From Salinibacterium sp. G-O1 (GTDB lineage Bacteria > Actinomycetota > Actinomycetes > Actinomycetales > Microbacteriaceae), in NCBI RefSeq assembly GCF_030063305.1, contig NZ_JASISV010000002.1:310001-374000 (forward strand): a stretch of DNA of 64,000 nucleotides. Reading direction: 5' to 3'. The notes beneath the pieces were generated by a model. The model ran no database searches. It had not been told where the DNA came from and saw only the letters and a list, made by a program, of their open reading frames with translations. Shown here piece by piece: positions 28,376 through 37,534 of the stretch. The translations under genes and the position numbers were made by a program. Numbering within the stretch: the first letter of the stretch is position 1; each line of letters begins with the position of its first letter.

Positions 28376-29895
28376 GGGATGCGACGCATCGCGTTGGCAA
28401 CGGCGACCGCACGAAGCGGGGCGGCGGCCTTGTTGTGCGCCTCCTGGTGCTCGGCGCTCGGGTCGGAATCCGCAACCAGCCCCGCGCCTGCCTGGACATA
28501 GGCGACACCACCGACGAGCGTGGCCGTGCGAATCGCGATGGCCAGGTCGGCGTCACCAGCGAAGTCGAAGTACCCGACGACTCCCCCATAGACGCCCCGC
28601 TGTGCCGGCTCGAGCTCGTCGATGATCTGCAGGGCCCGGGGTTTTGGTGCGCCGGACAGCGTGCCAGCGGGGAAAGTGGCGCGAAAGACGTCGATGGAGT
28701 TGGCATCGGCGTTCAGGTTTCCCTCAACGGATGACACCAGGTGCATGATGTGGCTGAAACGCTCGACCTGCATGAACTCGATGACCTCGACCGTGCCAGC
28801 GACGCAGACCTTCTGCAGGTCGTTTCTCGCCAGGTCGACGAGCATCAGATGTTCGGCCTGCTCTTTGCGATCGGCGAGCAACTCGTCGGCGAGTTCGATG
28901 TCACGCTCGGGGCTGTCACCTCGCGGACGGGAACCGGCGATCGGGTGCATGTAGACCCGGTCTCCGGTCACTTTGACCAGGGCTTCCGGGCTCGCGCCCA
29001 CAATGGAATATGGTTCGCCGTTGGTGCCGACGAGACTGAGCAGATACATGTATGGCGATGGGTTGAGAGTGCGGAGCACCCGGTACACATCGATTGGATC
29101 CGCGGTGACCTCGGCGTCGAAGCGTTGCGAGATGACCACCTGGAACACGTCGCCGTCGCGAATGAACTTCTTCGACTTGTCGATCGCCGCCAGATAGTCG
29201 GCGGGCTCGGTGCGCGGAGTGGCCGCGGGCGGTGTCGACAGGTCGACCTCGGCAAGCCAGGCTTGGGTGGGCTGGGCGATCGCATCCTGCATCGCGTCCA
29301 GCCGACGCTGGGCGTCGCTCCACAACTCATCCCGATCGACCGCGCCGTCGTTGAGCGCCGCAGCGATGAGCATCACCGTGCCCAGGCGATGGTCGAGAAC
29401 AACGAGTTCGGAGACGAAACTCAGTGCCTGACCTGGCACACCGAATTCTGCGGGCGGGATGTTCGGTAGGTGCTCGAGCTGGCGAATCGCTTCCCAGCCG
29501 ATGAAACCGACCAGCCCACCGGTCAGCGGCGGGTGGCCGTCGACGTGTGGGGTGCTCCAGCGTTCGTAGAGGTGCGCGAGCGCCTGGAGGGGCTCTGTGG
29601 GGTGATCCGCGCCGAGCGCACGCTCCATGGGCAGCCCGTAGTCGAGCCAGGCGGCTGAGTCGCCGTCCTGGGTAAGAACCCCGAAGCTCGAGGCCCCGAC
29701 GAACGAGAAACGAGACCAAATGCCGCCCTGGCCGGCGGATTCCAGCAGGAACGTGCCCGGTTTGCCGTCAGCAAGCTTGCGATACACGCCGACCGGTGTC
29801 TCGCCATCCGCAAAGATCTCCCGGATGACGGGTACGACGCGATGGCCGGCGTCGAGTCGGTGGGCGAAGTCGGCTGGCGTCGTGGAGCTATGCAT
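28372..29895 (-). CDS. trpE: Anthranilate synthase component I
   Basis: A 507-residue chorismate-using enzyme, the first committed step to tryptophan. The N-terminal part has the LLESAG-type feedback-inhibition element (FLLESAGQGG, about residue 50). The catalytic domain shows PSPYMYLL, HPIAGSRPRG, DLARNDL and FPAGTLSGAPKPRA. I chose the ATG at 29895 ([10 protein letters not shown]), overlapping the hisI stop by eight bases. The glutaminase partner TrpG and TrpD are not nearby. No leader peptide or attenuator is visible, so control by feedback inhibition is likely. Confidence 0.97.
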   Translation of the reverse strand: MHSSTTPADFAHRLDAGHRVVPVIREIFADGETPVGVYRKLADGKPGTFLLESAGQGGIWSRFSFVGASSFGVLTQDGDSAAWLDYGLPMERALGADHPTEPLQALAHLYERWSTPHVDGHPPLTGGLVGFIGWEAIRQLEHLPNIPPAEFGVPGQALSFVSELVVLDHRLGTVMLIAAALNDGAVDRDELWSDAQRRLDAMQDAIAQPTQAWLAEVDLSTPPAATPRTEPADYLAAIDKSKKFIRDGDVFQVVISQRFDAEVTADPIDVYRVLRTLNPSPYMYLLSLVGTNGEPYSIVGASPEALVKVTGDRVYMHPIAGSRPRGDSPERDIELADELLADRKEQAEHLMLVDLARNDLQKVCVAGTVEVIEFMQVERFSHIMHLVSSVEGNLNADANSIDVFRATFPAGTLSGAPKPRALQIIDELEPAQRGVYGGVVGYFDFAGDADLAIAIRTATLVGGVAYVQAGAGLVADSDPSAEHQEAHNKAAAPLRAVAVANAMRRIP

Positions 29896-30262
29896 CGGGG
29901 GCGCCAACCACCGGCTCAAGCGGATCAACATCGAAGCAGGCATGCGCCCCGGTGTGGCAGGCCGGACCGTGCTGGTCAACGGTTACCAGAATGGTGTCGC
30001 CGTCACAGTCGAGGGCGGCACCGCGCACGTATTGGGCATTGCCGCTGGTGTCGCCTTTGCGCCAAAATTCGCTGCGGCTGCGGCTCCAGAACGTCACTCG
30101 CCCTTCGGTGAGCGTTCGGCGCAGTGCCTCGGCGTTCATGTAGCCGAGCATTAGCACCTCTTTGCTGTCCCACTGTTGGATCACGGCCGGCAACAGGCCG
30201 TCACGATCGAAGGTCGCGCGATCGACGACCGCGGCGACAGTGTCTGTGGTCAGCTCGCTCAT
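29888..30262 (-). CDS. hisI: Phosphoribosyl-AMP cyclohydrolase
   Basis: A 124-residue enzyme for step 3 of histidine synthesis. Metal ligands are in [16 protein letters not shown] and [27 protein letters not shown] is the substrate-binding loop. It is the single-function form without a fused HisE, and hisE is a separate gene at 31890-32153. It overlaps hisF by four bases and trpE by eight. Confidence 0.97.
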   Translation of the reverse strand: MSELTTDTVAAVVDRATFDRDGLLPAVIQQWDSKEVLMLGYMNAEALRRTLTEGRVTFWSRSRSEFWRKGDTSGNAQYVRGAALDCDGDTILVTVDQHGPACHTGAHACFDVDPLEPVVGAPDA

Positions 30263-31011
30263 CGCACAACCATCCCAGCCCCGTTGAGGGCGTGTTTGAC
30301 GTCGCCCACCGTGAGCTCCCCGTTGTGATAGACGGATGCCGCCAGTACCGCATCTGCGCCGGCGGTGATCGCGGGCGCGAAGTGGTCAACCGCTCCGGCG
30401 CCACCGCTGGCGATCACCGGAACGCTGCTCACCTCGCGCATCGCGGTGATCAGTTCGAGATCGAACCCGCGTTTCGTGCCGTCGGCATCGATCGAATTGA
30501 CGAGCAGCTCCCCGGCTCCGCGTTCGATAGCTTCTTTCGCCCACTCGAGTGCGTCGAGATCGGTCTCGGTGCGACCGCCATGGGTGGTGACGACGAATCG
30601 TCCGCCGCTGCGCTTCACATCGAGGGACAGCACGAGCGCCTGCGCGCCGAACCGGTCTGCGATCTCGCTCAGCAGGGCCGGCCTGGCGATGGCGGCACTG
30701 TTGACGCCGATCTTGTCGGCGCCGTGGGCCTGAAGCCGCGCGACGTCATCCGCGCTTCTCACTCCCCCACCGACGGTCAACGGAATGAACACCTGCTCGG
30801 CGGTGGCGCGCACAACGTCGTACATCGTCGCGCGCTCGTCGACTGTCGCAGTCACATCGAGGAACGTGATCTCGTCAGCGCCTTGCTCGTAGTACTTTCG
30901 CGCAAGCTCCACGGGGTCGCCAGCATCCCGCAGATCGAGAAAATTGACGCCCTTGACCACTCGCCCCGCAGACACATCCAGGCAGGCGATGACCCTCACG
31001 GCGACGGTCAT
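30259..31011 (-). CDS. hisF: Imidazole glycerol phosphate synthase, cyclase subunit
   Basis: A 250-residue TIM-barrel cyclase. Catalytic Asp residues are in [15 protein letters not shown] and [13 protein letters not shown]; phosphate-binding motifs are LTVGGGVRS and [13 protein letters not shown]. It works with the HisH glutaminase, whose gene is not in the window. Four-base overlaps couple it to hisG and hisI. Confidence 0.98.
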   Translation of the reverse strand: MTVAVRVIACLDVSAGRVVKGVNFLDLRDAGDPVELARKYYEQGADEITFLDVTATVDERATMYDVVRATAEQVFIPLTVGGGVRSADDVARLQAHGADKIGVNSAAIARPALLSEIADRFGAQALVLSLDVKRSGGRFVVTTHGGRTETDLDALEWAKEAIERGAGELLVNSIDADGTKRGFDLELITAMREVSSVPVIASGGAGAVDHFAPAITAGADAVLAASVYHNGELTVGDVKHALNGAGMVVR

Positions 31012-31847
31012 ATGCGTGCGGCGTGGATCGAACTGACCAGGATGGCGCGCGCACCCACCTCATACAGTGCATCCATCACGTGGTTGGTCTCTGCCCTCGG
31101 CACCATCGCGCGAACAGCCACCCACTCGGGATCCTGCATTGGCGAGATCGTCGGGCTTTCCAGCCCAGGCGTGACGGCCGTGGCCTTCTCGAGGTGCTCG
31201 AGACGCACGTCGTAGTCCATCAGCACGTACTGCCTGGCCACCAGCACACCCTGCAGGCGACGCTGGAGGGTGGTGATGCCGGGCATTTCACTCTTCGCGC
31301 TGATCAGCACGGCTGTCGAGTCGAGGATGACGGGGCCGAAGATGTCGAGGCCCTGCGCTCTAAGCGTCGACCCGGTCGAGACCACGTCGGCGACGGCATC
31401 GGCAACACCGAGCTTGACCGCGGATTCGACGGCGCCATCCAGCGACACGATCGTGACCTGAACGCCCTGGCGCGCGAGGAAGTCGCCCACCAGCGCCGGG
31501 TAGCTGGTCGCTACCCGCATGCTTTCGAGGTCGGCCAGCGCCGAGAACCGTCCGGGTGCCGCCGCGAACCTGAAGGTCGATGCTCCGAAGTCGAGGGTCG
31601 TGATCTCGCGAGCCGCACTGCGGGAATCGAGCAGGAGGTCGCGTCCCGTGATCCCGACGTCGAGGGCGCCTGAACCCACATACGTCGCGATGTCGCGAGG
31701 GCGCAGGTAGAAGAACTCGACGTCGTTGCGCTCGTCGCGCACGCTCAGCGCGCGTGGGTCACGGCGTCCCGTGTATCCGGCCTCCGCAAGCATGTCGGCG
31801 GCGGTCTCGCTCAGCGATCCCTTATTTGGGATGGCAATTCTCAGCAT
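31008..31847 (-). CDS. hisG: ATP phosphoribosyltransferase, long form
   Basis: A 279-residue HisG that starts histidine synthesis from ATP and PRPP. Seen: [44 protein letters not shown], and the PRPP loop [14 protein letters not shown]. The extra C-terminal domain (about residues 210-279, ending [12 protein letters not shown]) is the ACT-like module that binds histidine for feedback inhibition, so HisZ is not needed. Confidence 0.97.
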   Translation of the reverse strand: MLRIAIPNKGSLSETAADMLAEAGYTGRRDPRALSVRDERNDVEFFYLRPRDIATYVGSGALDVGITGRDLLLDSRSAAREITTLDFGASTFRFAAAPGRFSALADLESMRVATSYPALVGDFLARQGVQVTIVSLDGAVESAVKLGVADAVADVVSTGSTLRAQGLDIFGPVILDSTAVLISAKSEMPGITTLQRRLQGVLVARQYVLMDYDVRLEHLEKATAVTPGLESPTISPMQDPEWVAVRAMVPRAETNHVMDALYEVGARAILVSSIHAARI

Positions 31848-31889
31848 TATGGTCTTTCGATGTTTAGGGGGATGTGGTCGGCGAGGTCG

Positions 31890-32153
31890 TCACAGATGTC
31901 GCCAGACATCGGCCGGGGTCAGTCCCTTGGCTAGCATCAACACCTGCAGGTGGTAGATGAGCTGGGAGATCTCTCCGGCCGTCTCTTCGTCGGTCTGGTA
32001 CTCGGCCGCCATCCATACCTCTGCGGCTTCTTCGACGATCTTCTTGCCGATCGCGTGCACGCCGGCGTCGAGTTCAGCCACTGTGCCGGAGCCCTGCGGG
32101 CGCGACACGGCCTTCTCGCTCAGCTCAGCGAATAGGTCGTCGAAAGTCTTCAC
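31890..32153 (-). CDS. hisE: Phosphoribosyl-ATP pyrophosphatase
   Basis: An 87-residue enzyme for step 2 of histidine synthesis, with the MazG-like motif [14 protein letters not shown] (about residues 34-47) and [16 protein letters not shown]. The GTG start at 32153 lies inside a small inverted repeat ACCCT-CTA-AGGGT (32152-32164). Only 25 bases separate it from the fdhF-like stop, so its promoter is either within that gene's end or upstream of it. It is the first gene of the his-trp run. Confidence 0.95.
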   Translation of the reverse strand: MKTFDDLFAELSEKAVSRPQGSGTVAELDAGVHAIGKKIVEEAAEVWMAAEYQTDEETAGEISQLIYHLQVLMLAKGLTPADVWRHL

Positions 32154-32178
32154 CCTCTAAGGGTACTAGCGGTAGGGG

Positions 32179-34479
32179 TTATGCCCTGACGGCAGCGGGC
32201 TCCAGCCGCACGATGATCGCTTTCGAGACCGGCGTCTTGCTCGACAGCGCCGCGCTTGACAGCGGCACCAGCACATTGGCCTCCGGATAGTAGGCCGCAG
32301 CGCACCCGCGTGCCGTGGGGTATGACACCACCCGATAGCCCAGGAGCTCGCGGTCTGGTTCGCCCGGCCACTCGCTGAAGATGTCGACGCGTTGCCCGTC
32401 GCTGAGTCCGAGCTCGGTAATGTCGTCAGGGTTCACGAAGATCACATCCCGGCCATTCTTGATTCCTCGGTACCGGTCGTTGAGGCTGTAGATCGTCGTG
32501 TTGAACTGGTCGTGAGACCGCATCGACTGCAGGATGAGCCTGCCGGGGGGTCGCTCGAGATGCTCCAGATCGTTGACCGTGATCATGGCTTTGCCCGTGG
32601 CGGTGTCGAATCGTCGCTCGTCACGAGGACCATTCGGCAGGATGAATCCGCCCTTGCGGCGCACGTCCTCGTTGAATGACTCGAACCCGGGCACCACTCG
32701 CGAGATGTGGTCGCGGATGATGTTGTAGTCGCGTTCGAAACCCACCCAATCAATCCCGTACTTATCGCCCAGAGTCGCCTGCGCGAGCCGGGTGACGATG
32801 GCCACCTCAGACAGCAGGCCAGGCGCCACCGGCGCAACCCGGCCGTGGGTTGCGTGCACCGCACACACGCTGTCTTCGACGGATAGGAACTGGGCGCCGG
32901 TTGCCTGCACGTCGATCTCGGTGCGCCCGAGGGTCGGCAGGATCAGTGCTTCGTCGCCGACGACGGCGTGCGAGCGATTCAGCTTGGTCGATATCTGCAC
33001 GGTCATTTCGGCGCCGCGCATGGCGGCCTCCGCCACGGCCGTATCCGAGATGGCGCTCACGAAATTACCTCCGAGGGCGACAAACACCTTGATGGCGCCG
33101 CCGCGGAGGCCCTCCACGGTGGCCAGCGAATCTGCCCCGTGCTCGCGCGGGGGTTCGAAGGCAAACTCGCGGCCGAGGTCATCCAGGAACTTGTCGCTCA
33201 TCTGCTCCCAGATGCCCATGGTGCGATCGCCCTGCACGTTGCTGTGCCCGCGGATGGGAGACGCCCCGGCACCCGGCTTGCCGATGTTGCCCCTGAGCAG
33301 CAGCAGGTTAATGAGCTCTTTGAGGGTGTCCACCGATTTCTTCTGCTGGGTGAGGCCCATCGCCCACGTGATGATCACCCGATCTGCCGCAAGATACCTG
33401 GCGGCGAATTCGTCGATTTCGGCCGTGGTGAGCCCCGTTGCTTCGAGCACGGCGGCCTCGTCAAGGCCCGCGATGTGCGCGGTGAATTCCTCGAGCCCCG
33501 AACAATGTTCGGAGATGAATGCGTGGTCGAGCACGGTTCCCGGCGCCGCAGCCTCGGCATCGAGCACTCGCCGTGACGTTGCCTGGAGCAGGGCCATGTC
33601 ACCACCGGAACGGATCTGCAGATACTGGTCGGCGAGCTCAGTGCCGCGGCCGATGATCCCCCGCACCTTCTGCGGGTTTTTGTAGCGGATGAGCCCCGCC
33701 TCCGGCAATGGATTCACGCCGATGATCGTGGCACCGTTGCGTTTCGCGTCCTCGAGAGCGGTGAGCATGCGCGGATGGTTCGTTCCGGGATTCTGGCCCA
33801 TGACGATGATGAGGTCGCTCTTGCCGAAGTCGTCGTAGGCGATGGTCGACTTGCCGACGCCGATGGTCTCGCCGAGCGCGACACCCGTCGATTCGTGGCA
33901 CATGTTCGAGCAGTCGGGCAGGTTGTTGGTGCCGAACGCGCGTACGAACAGCTGGTAGACGAAAGCTGTCTCATTAGCTGTTCGTCCGCTGGTGTAAAAG
34001 GTCGCTTCATCCGGCGATGAAAGGCCATTCAGCTTGTCGGCGATGAGCGAGAACGCCGCCGGCCAGGAGACCGGCACGTAGTGGCTGGCGCCCTTCGCGC
34101 GGTACATCGGCTCGGTGAGTCGCCCGAGCAGCCCGAGCTCGTACTCGGAGATGCCGAGCATGTCGTCAATCGAGTTCTCGGCGAAGAAGCGTGCGGGCAC
34201 GGTCACCGGGGTCGCCTCCCACGTGACGGCCTTCGCGCCGTTTTCGCAGAACTCTGCCGGGCTGCGGTGGTCAGGATCGGGCCAGGCGCAGCTCATGCAG
34301 TCGAACCCACCCTTCTGGTTCATGGCCGACAGCAGCTGCGCTGTGCGCAGCGGTCCCATATCTTTGAGCGCCGGGCCCATCGACTTCAGGATCGCCGGCA
34401 TGCCGACGGCCCACGTCTCGCGGTGTCCGATCTCGAGGTCGGGGTATGCGCCGGTCTCGCCGGTCTCTCTGGGTGTCAC
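32179..34479 (-). CDS. Molybdopterin oxidoreductase, FdhF/YdeP family
   Basis: A 766-residue molybdopterin-dependent oxidoreductase, catalytic-subunit type. N-terminal cysteines appear as GGFDCMSCAWP plus a later FCENG, the YdeP-type arrangement. Cofactor-binding features include FYTSGRTANETAFVYQLF, CSNMCHESTGVAL, VMGQNPGTNHPR, PIRGHSNVQGDRTMG and a C-terminal MopB domain with LQSMRSHDQFNTTIY. No selenocysteine (in-frame TGA) is involved. Substrate is unproven; the family is named after formate dehydrogenase H. The GTG start overlaps the fdhD stop (GTGA). No electron-transfer subunits are adjacent. Confidence 0.92.
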   Translation of the reverse strand: MTPRETGETGAYPDLEIGHRETWAVGMPAILKSMGPALKDMGPLRTAQLLSAMNQKGGFDCMSCAWPDPDHRSPAEFCENGAKAVTWEATPVTVPARFFAENSIDDMLGISEYELGLLGRLTEPMYRAKGASHYVPVSWPAAFSLIADKLNGLSSPDEATFYTSGRTANETAFVYQLFVRAFGTNNLPDCSNMCHESTGVALGETIGVGKSTIAYDDFGKSDLIIVMGQNPGTNHPRMLTALEDAKRNGATIIGVNPLPEAGLIRYKNPQKVRGIIGRGTELADQYLQIRSGGDMALLQATSRRVLDAEAAAPGTVLDHAFISEHCSGLEEFTAHIAGLDEAAVLEATGLTTAEIDEFAARYLAADRVIITWAMGLTQQKKSVDTLKELINLLLLRGNIGKPGAGASPIRGHSNVQGDRTMGIWEQMSDKFLDDLGREFAFEPPREHGADSLATVEGLRGGAIKVFVALGGNFVSAISDTAVAEAAMRGAEMTVQISTKLNRSHAVVGDEALILPTLGRTEIDVQATGAQFLSVEDSVCAVHATHGRVAPVAPGLLSEVAIVTRLAQATLGDKYGIDWVGFERDYNIIRDHISRVVPGFESFNEDVRRKGGFILPNGPRDERRFDTATGKAMITVNDLEHLERPPGRLILQSMRSHDQFNTTIYSLNDRYRGIKNGRDVIFVNPDDITELGLSDGQRVDIFSEWPGEPDRELLGYRVVSYPTARGCAAAYYPEANVLVPLSSAALSSKTPVSKAIIVRLEPAAVRA

Positions 34480-35351
34480 TGTGCTGCCACGGCCCTTCGT
34501 GTCGATGCTTCATTTTCGGGATCGGCAATGATCCGTTCTTCGCCTGAGTAGACGACCATCGAGTCTCCTCGGAGGAAGCCGATCACGGTCAGGCCCAACT
34601 CTGACGCCAGTTCTATGGCCAGCGATGACGGTGCTGATACTGCGGCCATCACGGGGATGCCCGCCATCGACGCCTTCTGGGTGAGTTCGAAACTGGCTCG
34701 TCCCGACACCATGAGCACAGTGCCGGCGAGCGGCAGCCTGTCTTCTTTCACGGCCCAGCCGATCACCTTGTCGACCGCGTTGTGCCGGCCGACGTCTTCC
34801 CGCAGCACGAGCAGTTCACCGGTGACGCCGTCGAAGAGTGCCGCAGCATGCAGGCCGCCGGTCTTCTCGAAGACGTCCTGCCCCGCGCGCAGCCTCTCGG
34901 GGAGGCCGACGAGAAATTCCGGGGTGACCCTGAGGTGGTCGTGAGTTACCGGGTAGCACGACAGCGTTCGCACCGCGTCGATGCTCGCCTTACCGCACAG
35001 GCCGCACGAGCTGGTCATGTAGAAGTTTCGCTCGAGGCTCGGGTCGGGAAGGGGAACGCCGGTGGTGAGCGTGACGTCGAGAACGTTGTAGGTGTTTTCG
35101 CCATCGGCGGTGGCGCCGGCGCAGTACCGAATGGCGCCCAGCTGGTCGCCCCGCGAGATCACTCCCTCCGACACGAGAAACCCCGCGGCCAGATCGAAAT
35201 CGTGCCCGGGGGTGCGCATCGTGATGCTCAGGGCGGTGCCGGCGACGCGGATCTCCAGGGGTTCCTCCACCGCCAGCACGTCTTCGCGAGTCTGTGGGGC
35301 CCGACCGACGGTGATCCTGGTTATTCTTCGGCGTGCGGTGATTCGGCCCAT
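34476..35351 (-). CDS. fdhD: Formate dehydrogenase accessory sulfurtransferase
   Basis: A 291-residue FdhD that inserts sulfur into the molybdenum cofactor of formate dehydrogenase-type enzymes. The persulfide-carrying pair is in SSCGLCGKASIDAVR (about residue 113). Other family marks are EEPLEIRV, TPGHDFDLAAGFL, EDVGRHNAVDKVIG and KASMAGIPVMAAVSAPSSLA. It overlaps the oxidoreductase gene and so supports its assignment as a molybdenum enzyme. It is divergent from mobA. Confidence 0.96.
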   Translation of the reverse strand: MGRITARRRITRITVGRAPQTREDVLAVEEPLEIRVAGTALSITMRTPGHDFDLAAGFLVSEGVISRGDQLGAIRYCAGATADGENTYNVLDVTLTTGVPLPDPSLERNFYMTSSCGLCGKASIDAVRTLSCYPVTHDHLRVTPEFLVGLPERLRAGQDVFEKTGGLHAAALFDGVTGELLVLREDVGRHNAVDKVIGWAVKEDRLPLAGTVLMVSGRASFELTQKASMAGIPVMAAVSAPSSLAIELASELGLTVIGFLRGDSMVVYSGEERIIADPENEASTRRAVAAQ

Positions 35352-35437
35352 GGTCTATGCCTAGCACTGTCTCGTGGGGGACGTAGCCGAATCAGGGCGC
35401 CCCGGCCGCATCGGCAGAAAACTCCTAGAGTGTCACC

Positions 35438-36028
35438 ATGATCTTCGATGCCGTGGTTCTCGCCGGCGGGCGGTCGAGCAGGCTGGGCGGTCATCCGAAA
35501 TCCGCCCTCATTTTCGAGGGCGAAACGCTGCTCCAACACACCCTCAACGCGGTGCAGGATGCCCGGCAGATCGTCGTCGTCGGCGAACCAGGGGCGACAG
35601 CCGTCTCTCCCGCCACCGTCGTCGTGCGGGAGGATCCACCGTTCGGCGGCCCCGTCGCCGCCATCGCCGCCGGGCTCGCCGCGGCCACAGGAGACACATC
35701 GGAATGGGTCGTGCTGCTCGCCTGTGACATGCCGTTCGTGGCCCAGGCTGTGCCCGTACTGCTGGCGAACGCCGACCACGACGGAGCGCTGGCCGTGGAT
35801 GCCGACGGCCGGGAGCAGTATCTGCTGGCCTGCTATCGCCGTGCGGCCCTTGACGACGCACTGAACCTTCAGGATGGCGCGGTCACCGGCATGTCGGTTC
35901 GGCAGCTGATCGCTGGCCTGACGACGACGCTGGTAACTGTGCCAGCCGGGTCATCCACCGATATCGACACCTGGGACGATGCGGCACGGCTCGGCATCTC
36001 ACCCGAGACTGGAGCGCGACATGGCTGA
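35438..36028 (+). CDS. mobA: Molybdenum cofactor guanylyltransferase-like NTP transferase
   Basis: A 196-residue nucleotidyltransferase. The GTP-binding loop is VVLAGGRSSRLGGHPKSAL (residues 6-24), then LACDMPFVAQAVP with the metal-binding Asp, and DADGREQYLLACYR. It is predicted to attach GMP to molybdopterin. The ATG at 35438 has no clear ribosome binding site, but TAGAGT (35426-35431) ends six bases upstream, so the mRNA may be leaderless. First gene of mobA-DUF6457-moeA. Confidence 0.9.
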   Translation: MIFDAVVLAGGRSSRLGGHPKSALIFEGETLLQHTLNAVQDARQIVVVGEPGATAVSPATVVVREDPPFGGPVAAIAAGLAAATGDTSEWVVLLACDMPFVAQAVPVLLANADHDGALAVDADGREQYLLACYRRAALDDALNLQDGAVTGMSVRQLIAGLTTTLVTVPAGSSTDIDTWDDAARLGISPETGARHG

Positions 36029-36305
36029 ACAAGACGCAGAAGAAATCCGCCGGATTCTGCATGAGTGGGTGAAGGAGCTCGCCGCAGGCCTCGACGCCGC
36101 CGAGGCGCCCGTGGATATCGACCAGATTCTGGGCCTGGCCGGCGTCGCTGCCCACACCGTCATTCGACCTGCAGCGCCGCTCACCACCTACCTTCTCGGG
36201 TATGTTGCCGGACGAGCCGCAAGCGACTCCCCCGCGGCGATCGATGACGCCATCGCCACCGTGCGCCGCCTGGCGGCGCAGCGCGGCTCGAGCCAACTCG
36301 AATGA
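36021..36305 (+). CDS. DUF6457 family small protein in the molybdenum cluster
   Basis: A 94-residue protein resembling the DUF6457 family, known mainly from its place beside molybdopterin genes in actinobacteria. It has an N-terminal helix EEIRRILHEWVKELAAGLD, then VDIDQILGLAGVAAHTVIRP and AAPLTTYLLGYVAGRA. No signal or clear membrane helix. Function is unknown. The start at 36021 (MAEQDAEE) overlaps mobA by eight bases, and its stop overlaps the moeA ATG by four. Confidence 0.83.
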   Translation: MAEQDAEEIRRILHEWVKELAAGLDAAEAPVDIDQILGLAGVAAHTVIRPAAPLTTYLLGYVAGRAASDSPAAIDDAIATVRRLAAQRGSSQLE

Positions 36306-37480
36306 GCGGGGGCCACGGCAACCCCGGCGTCGAGTGGCACGAAGCGCGACGTGTTGCGTATGGCGTGGCATCCGGTGCGGAGACTGCCGTTGTGGGCCTT
36401 GCGGAGTCGATCGGACTCGTGCTGGCCGCCGACATGGTTGCGCAGCAGCCGATACCCCACTTCGCCTCATCGGCGATGGATGGCTGGGCTGTCGTCGGGG
36501 CCGGGCCGTGGACGATTGCCGGGCGAGACACCGTGACGTCGGGCCACGCGTGGCCTGTCGTGACGGGCCAGCACCTCCCCGACGGCGTCAGGGGTGTGCT
36601 GCGCAGCGAACATGGTGCGATGGAGGGCGGCGAGCTCACGATCAACGCACGTGCGCGTGACAACGAACCGTCGGCTGGCCAGCACGTGCGGTTGCCGGCG
36701 ACTGAGGCAGCACGCGGTGATGTGGTGGTGCAGGCCGGATGCGTCATCAATCCGGCCCATGTCGCCCTCGCTGCAGCCTGCGCGCTCGACGCACTGACCG
36801 TGCACCCGCGACCGAGGGTCGCCATCCTCACGACCGGCGATGAGGTCACGTCAACAGGGGCGCCCGCACCCGGCAAGGTGCGGGACAGTTTCGGTCCGCA
36901 GCTTCCTGCAGTCGTCGCCATGCTCGGTGGGCTCGCCGTCTCGACCACCAGCGTCGGCGACGACGAGGATGCCACTGTCGCGGCGATTTCGACCGCAGCT
37001 GCTCACGCGCGTGTGGTGATCACAACGGGAGGAACCGGCGACTCGAGTGCGGACCACCTCAGGGCCGCCCTTTTAAGCCTCGGGGCGACGATCGTGATAC
37101 CGGCGCTCGCCCTGCGACCGGGCGGGCCCACGATGCTCGCGAAGCTTCCCGGCGGCCAGTTCGTGGTGTGCCTCGCCGGTAATCCGCTCGCGGCGTTCAT
37201 GGGGCTGTTCAGCGTGGGTGCGCCGCTGATCGCGGCGCTTGCGGGGCGGCCCGTGGCATCCCTGCACCAGATTGTGCTGGCGACAGACGTTGCCGGCACC
37301 CCGACGGCGACGCGCCTCGAACCGCACACACTCACCGAGGGGGTGGCTACGCCGACCGCGTGGAACGGGTCTGCCATGATGCGCGGCCTCGCCTCGGCTC
37401 ACGGTGTTCTGATCGTTCCGCCGGGCGGCGCGACCGCTGGCAGTCTTCTGGAGGCGCTGTCGTTGCCCTGGGCAACATAG
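36302..37480 (+). CDS. moeA: Molybdopterin molybdenumtransferase
   Basis: A 392-residue MoeA that inserts molybdate into adenylylated molybdopterin. Seen: HFASSAMDGWAVVG (the SAMDGxA motif), RVAILTTGDEVTSTG, TTGGTGDSSADHLR (GTSxGDxD-like, here GTGDSSAD) and CLAGNPLAAFMGLF. The C-terminal domain IV is present but short. It is the last gene of the plus-strand molybdenum operon and is followed directly by a strong terminator. Confidence 0.94.
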   Translation: MSGGHGNPGVEWHEARRVAYGVASGAETAVVGLAESIGLVLAADMVAQQPIPHFASSAMDGWAVVGAGPWTIAGRDTVTSGHAWPVVTGQHLPDGVRGVLRSEHGAMEGGELTINARARDNEPSAGQHVRLPATEAARGDVVVQAGCVINPAHVALAAACALDALTVHPRPRVAILTTGDEVTSTGAPAPGKVRDSFGPQLPAVVAMLGGLAVSTTSVGDDEDATVAAISTAAAHARVVITTGGTGDSSADHLRAALLSLGATIVIPALALRPGGPTMLAKLPGGQFVVCLAGNPLAAFMGLFSVGAPLIAALAGRPVASLHQIVLATDVAGTPTATRLEPHTLTEGVATPTAWNGSAMMRGLASAHGVLIVPPGGATAGSLLEALSLPWAT

Positions 37481-37481
37481 A

Positions 37482-37526
37482 AAACGCGGGAGCCGCCGAC
37501 GCATTGCACCGGCGACTCCCGCGTTT
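37482..37526. terminator. Bidirectional terminator between moeA and the FKBP gene
   Basis: Perfect 11-bp arms AAACGCGGGAG (37482-37492) and CTCCCGCGTTT (37516-37526), with an inner CGCC/GGCG pairing, sit between the convergent stops. A-rich and T-rich ends make it usable from both strands. Confidence 0.85.
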
Positions 37527-37534
37527 CGGGCGCG

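Noticed and set aside
29888-30262. A trp leader peptide or attenuator before trpE
   Set aside because: trpE starts inside the end of hisI; there is no leader space and no short frame rich in Trp codons was noticed.
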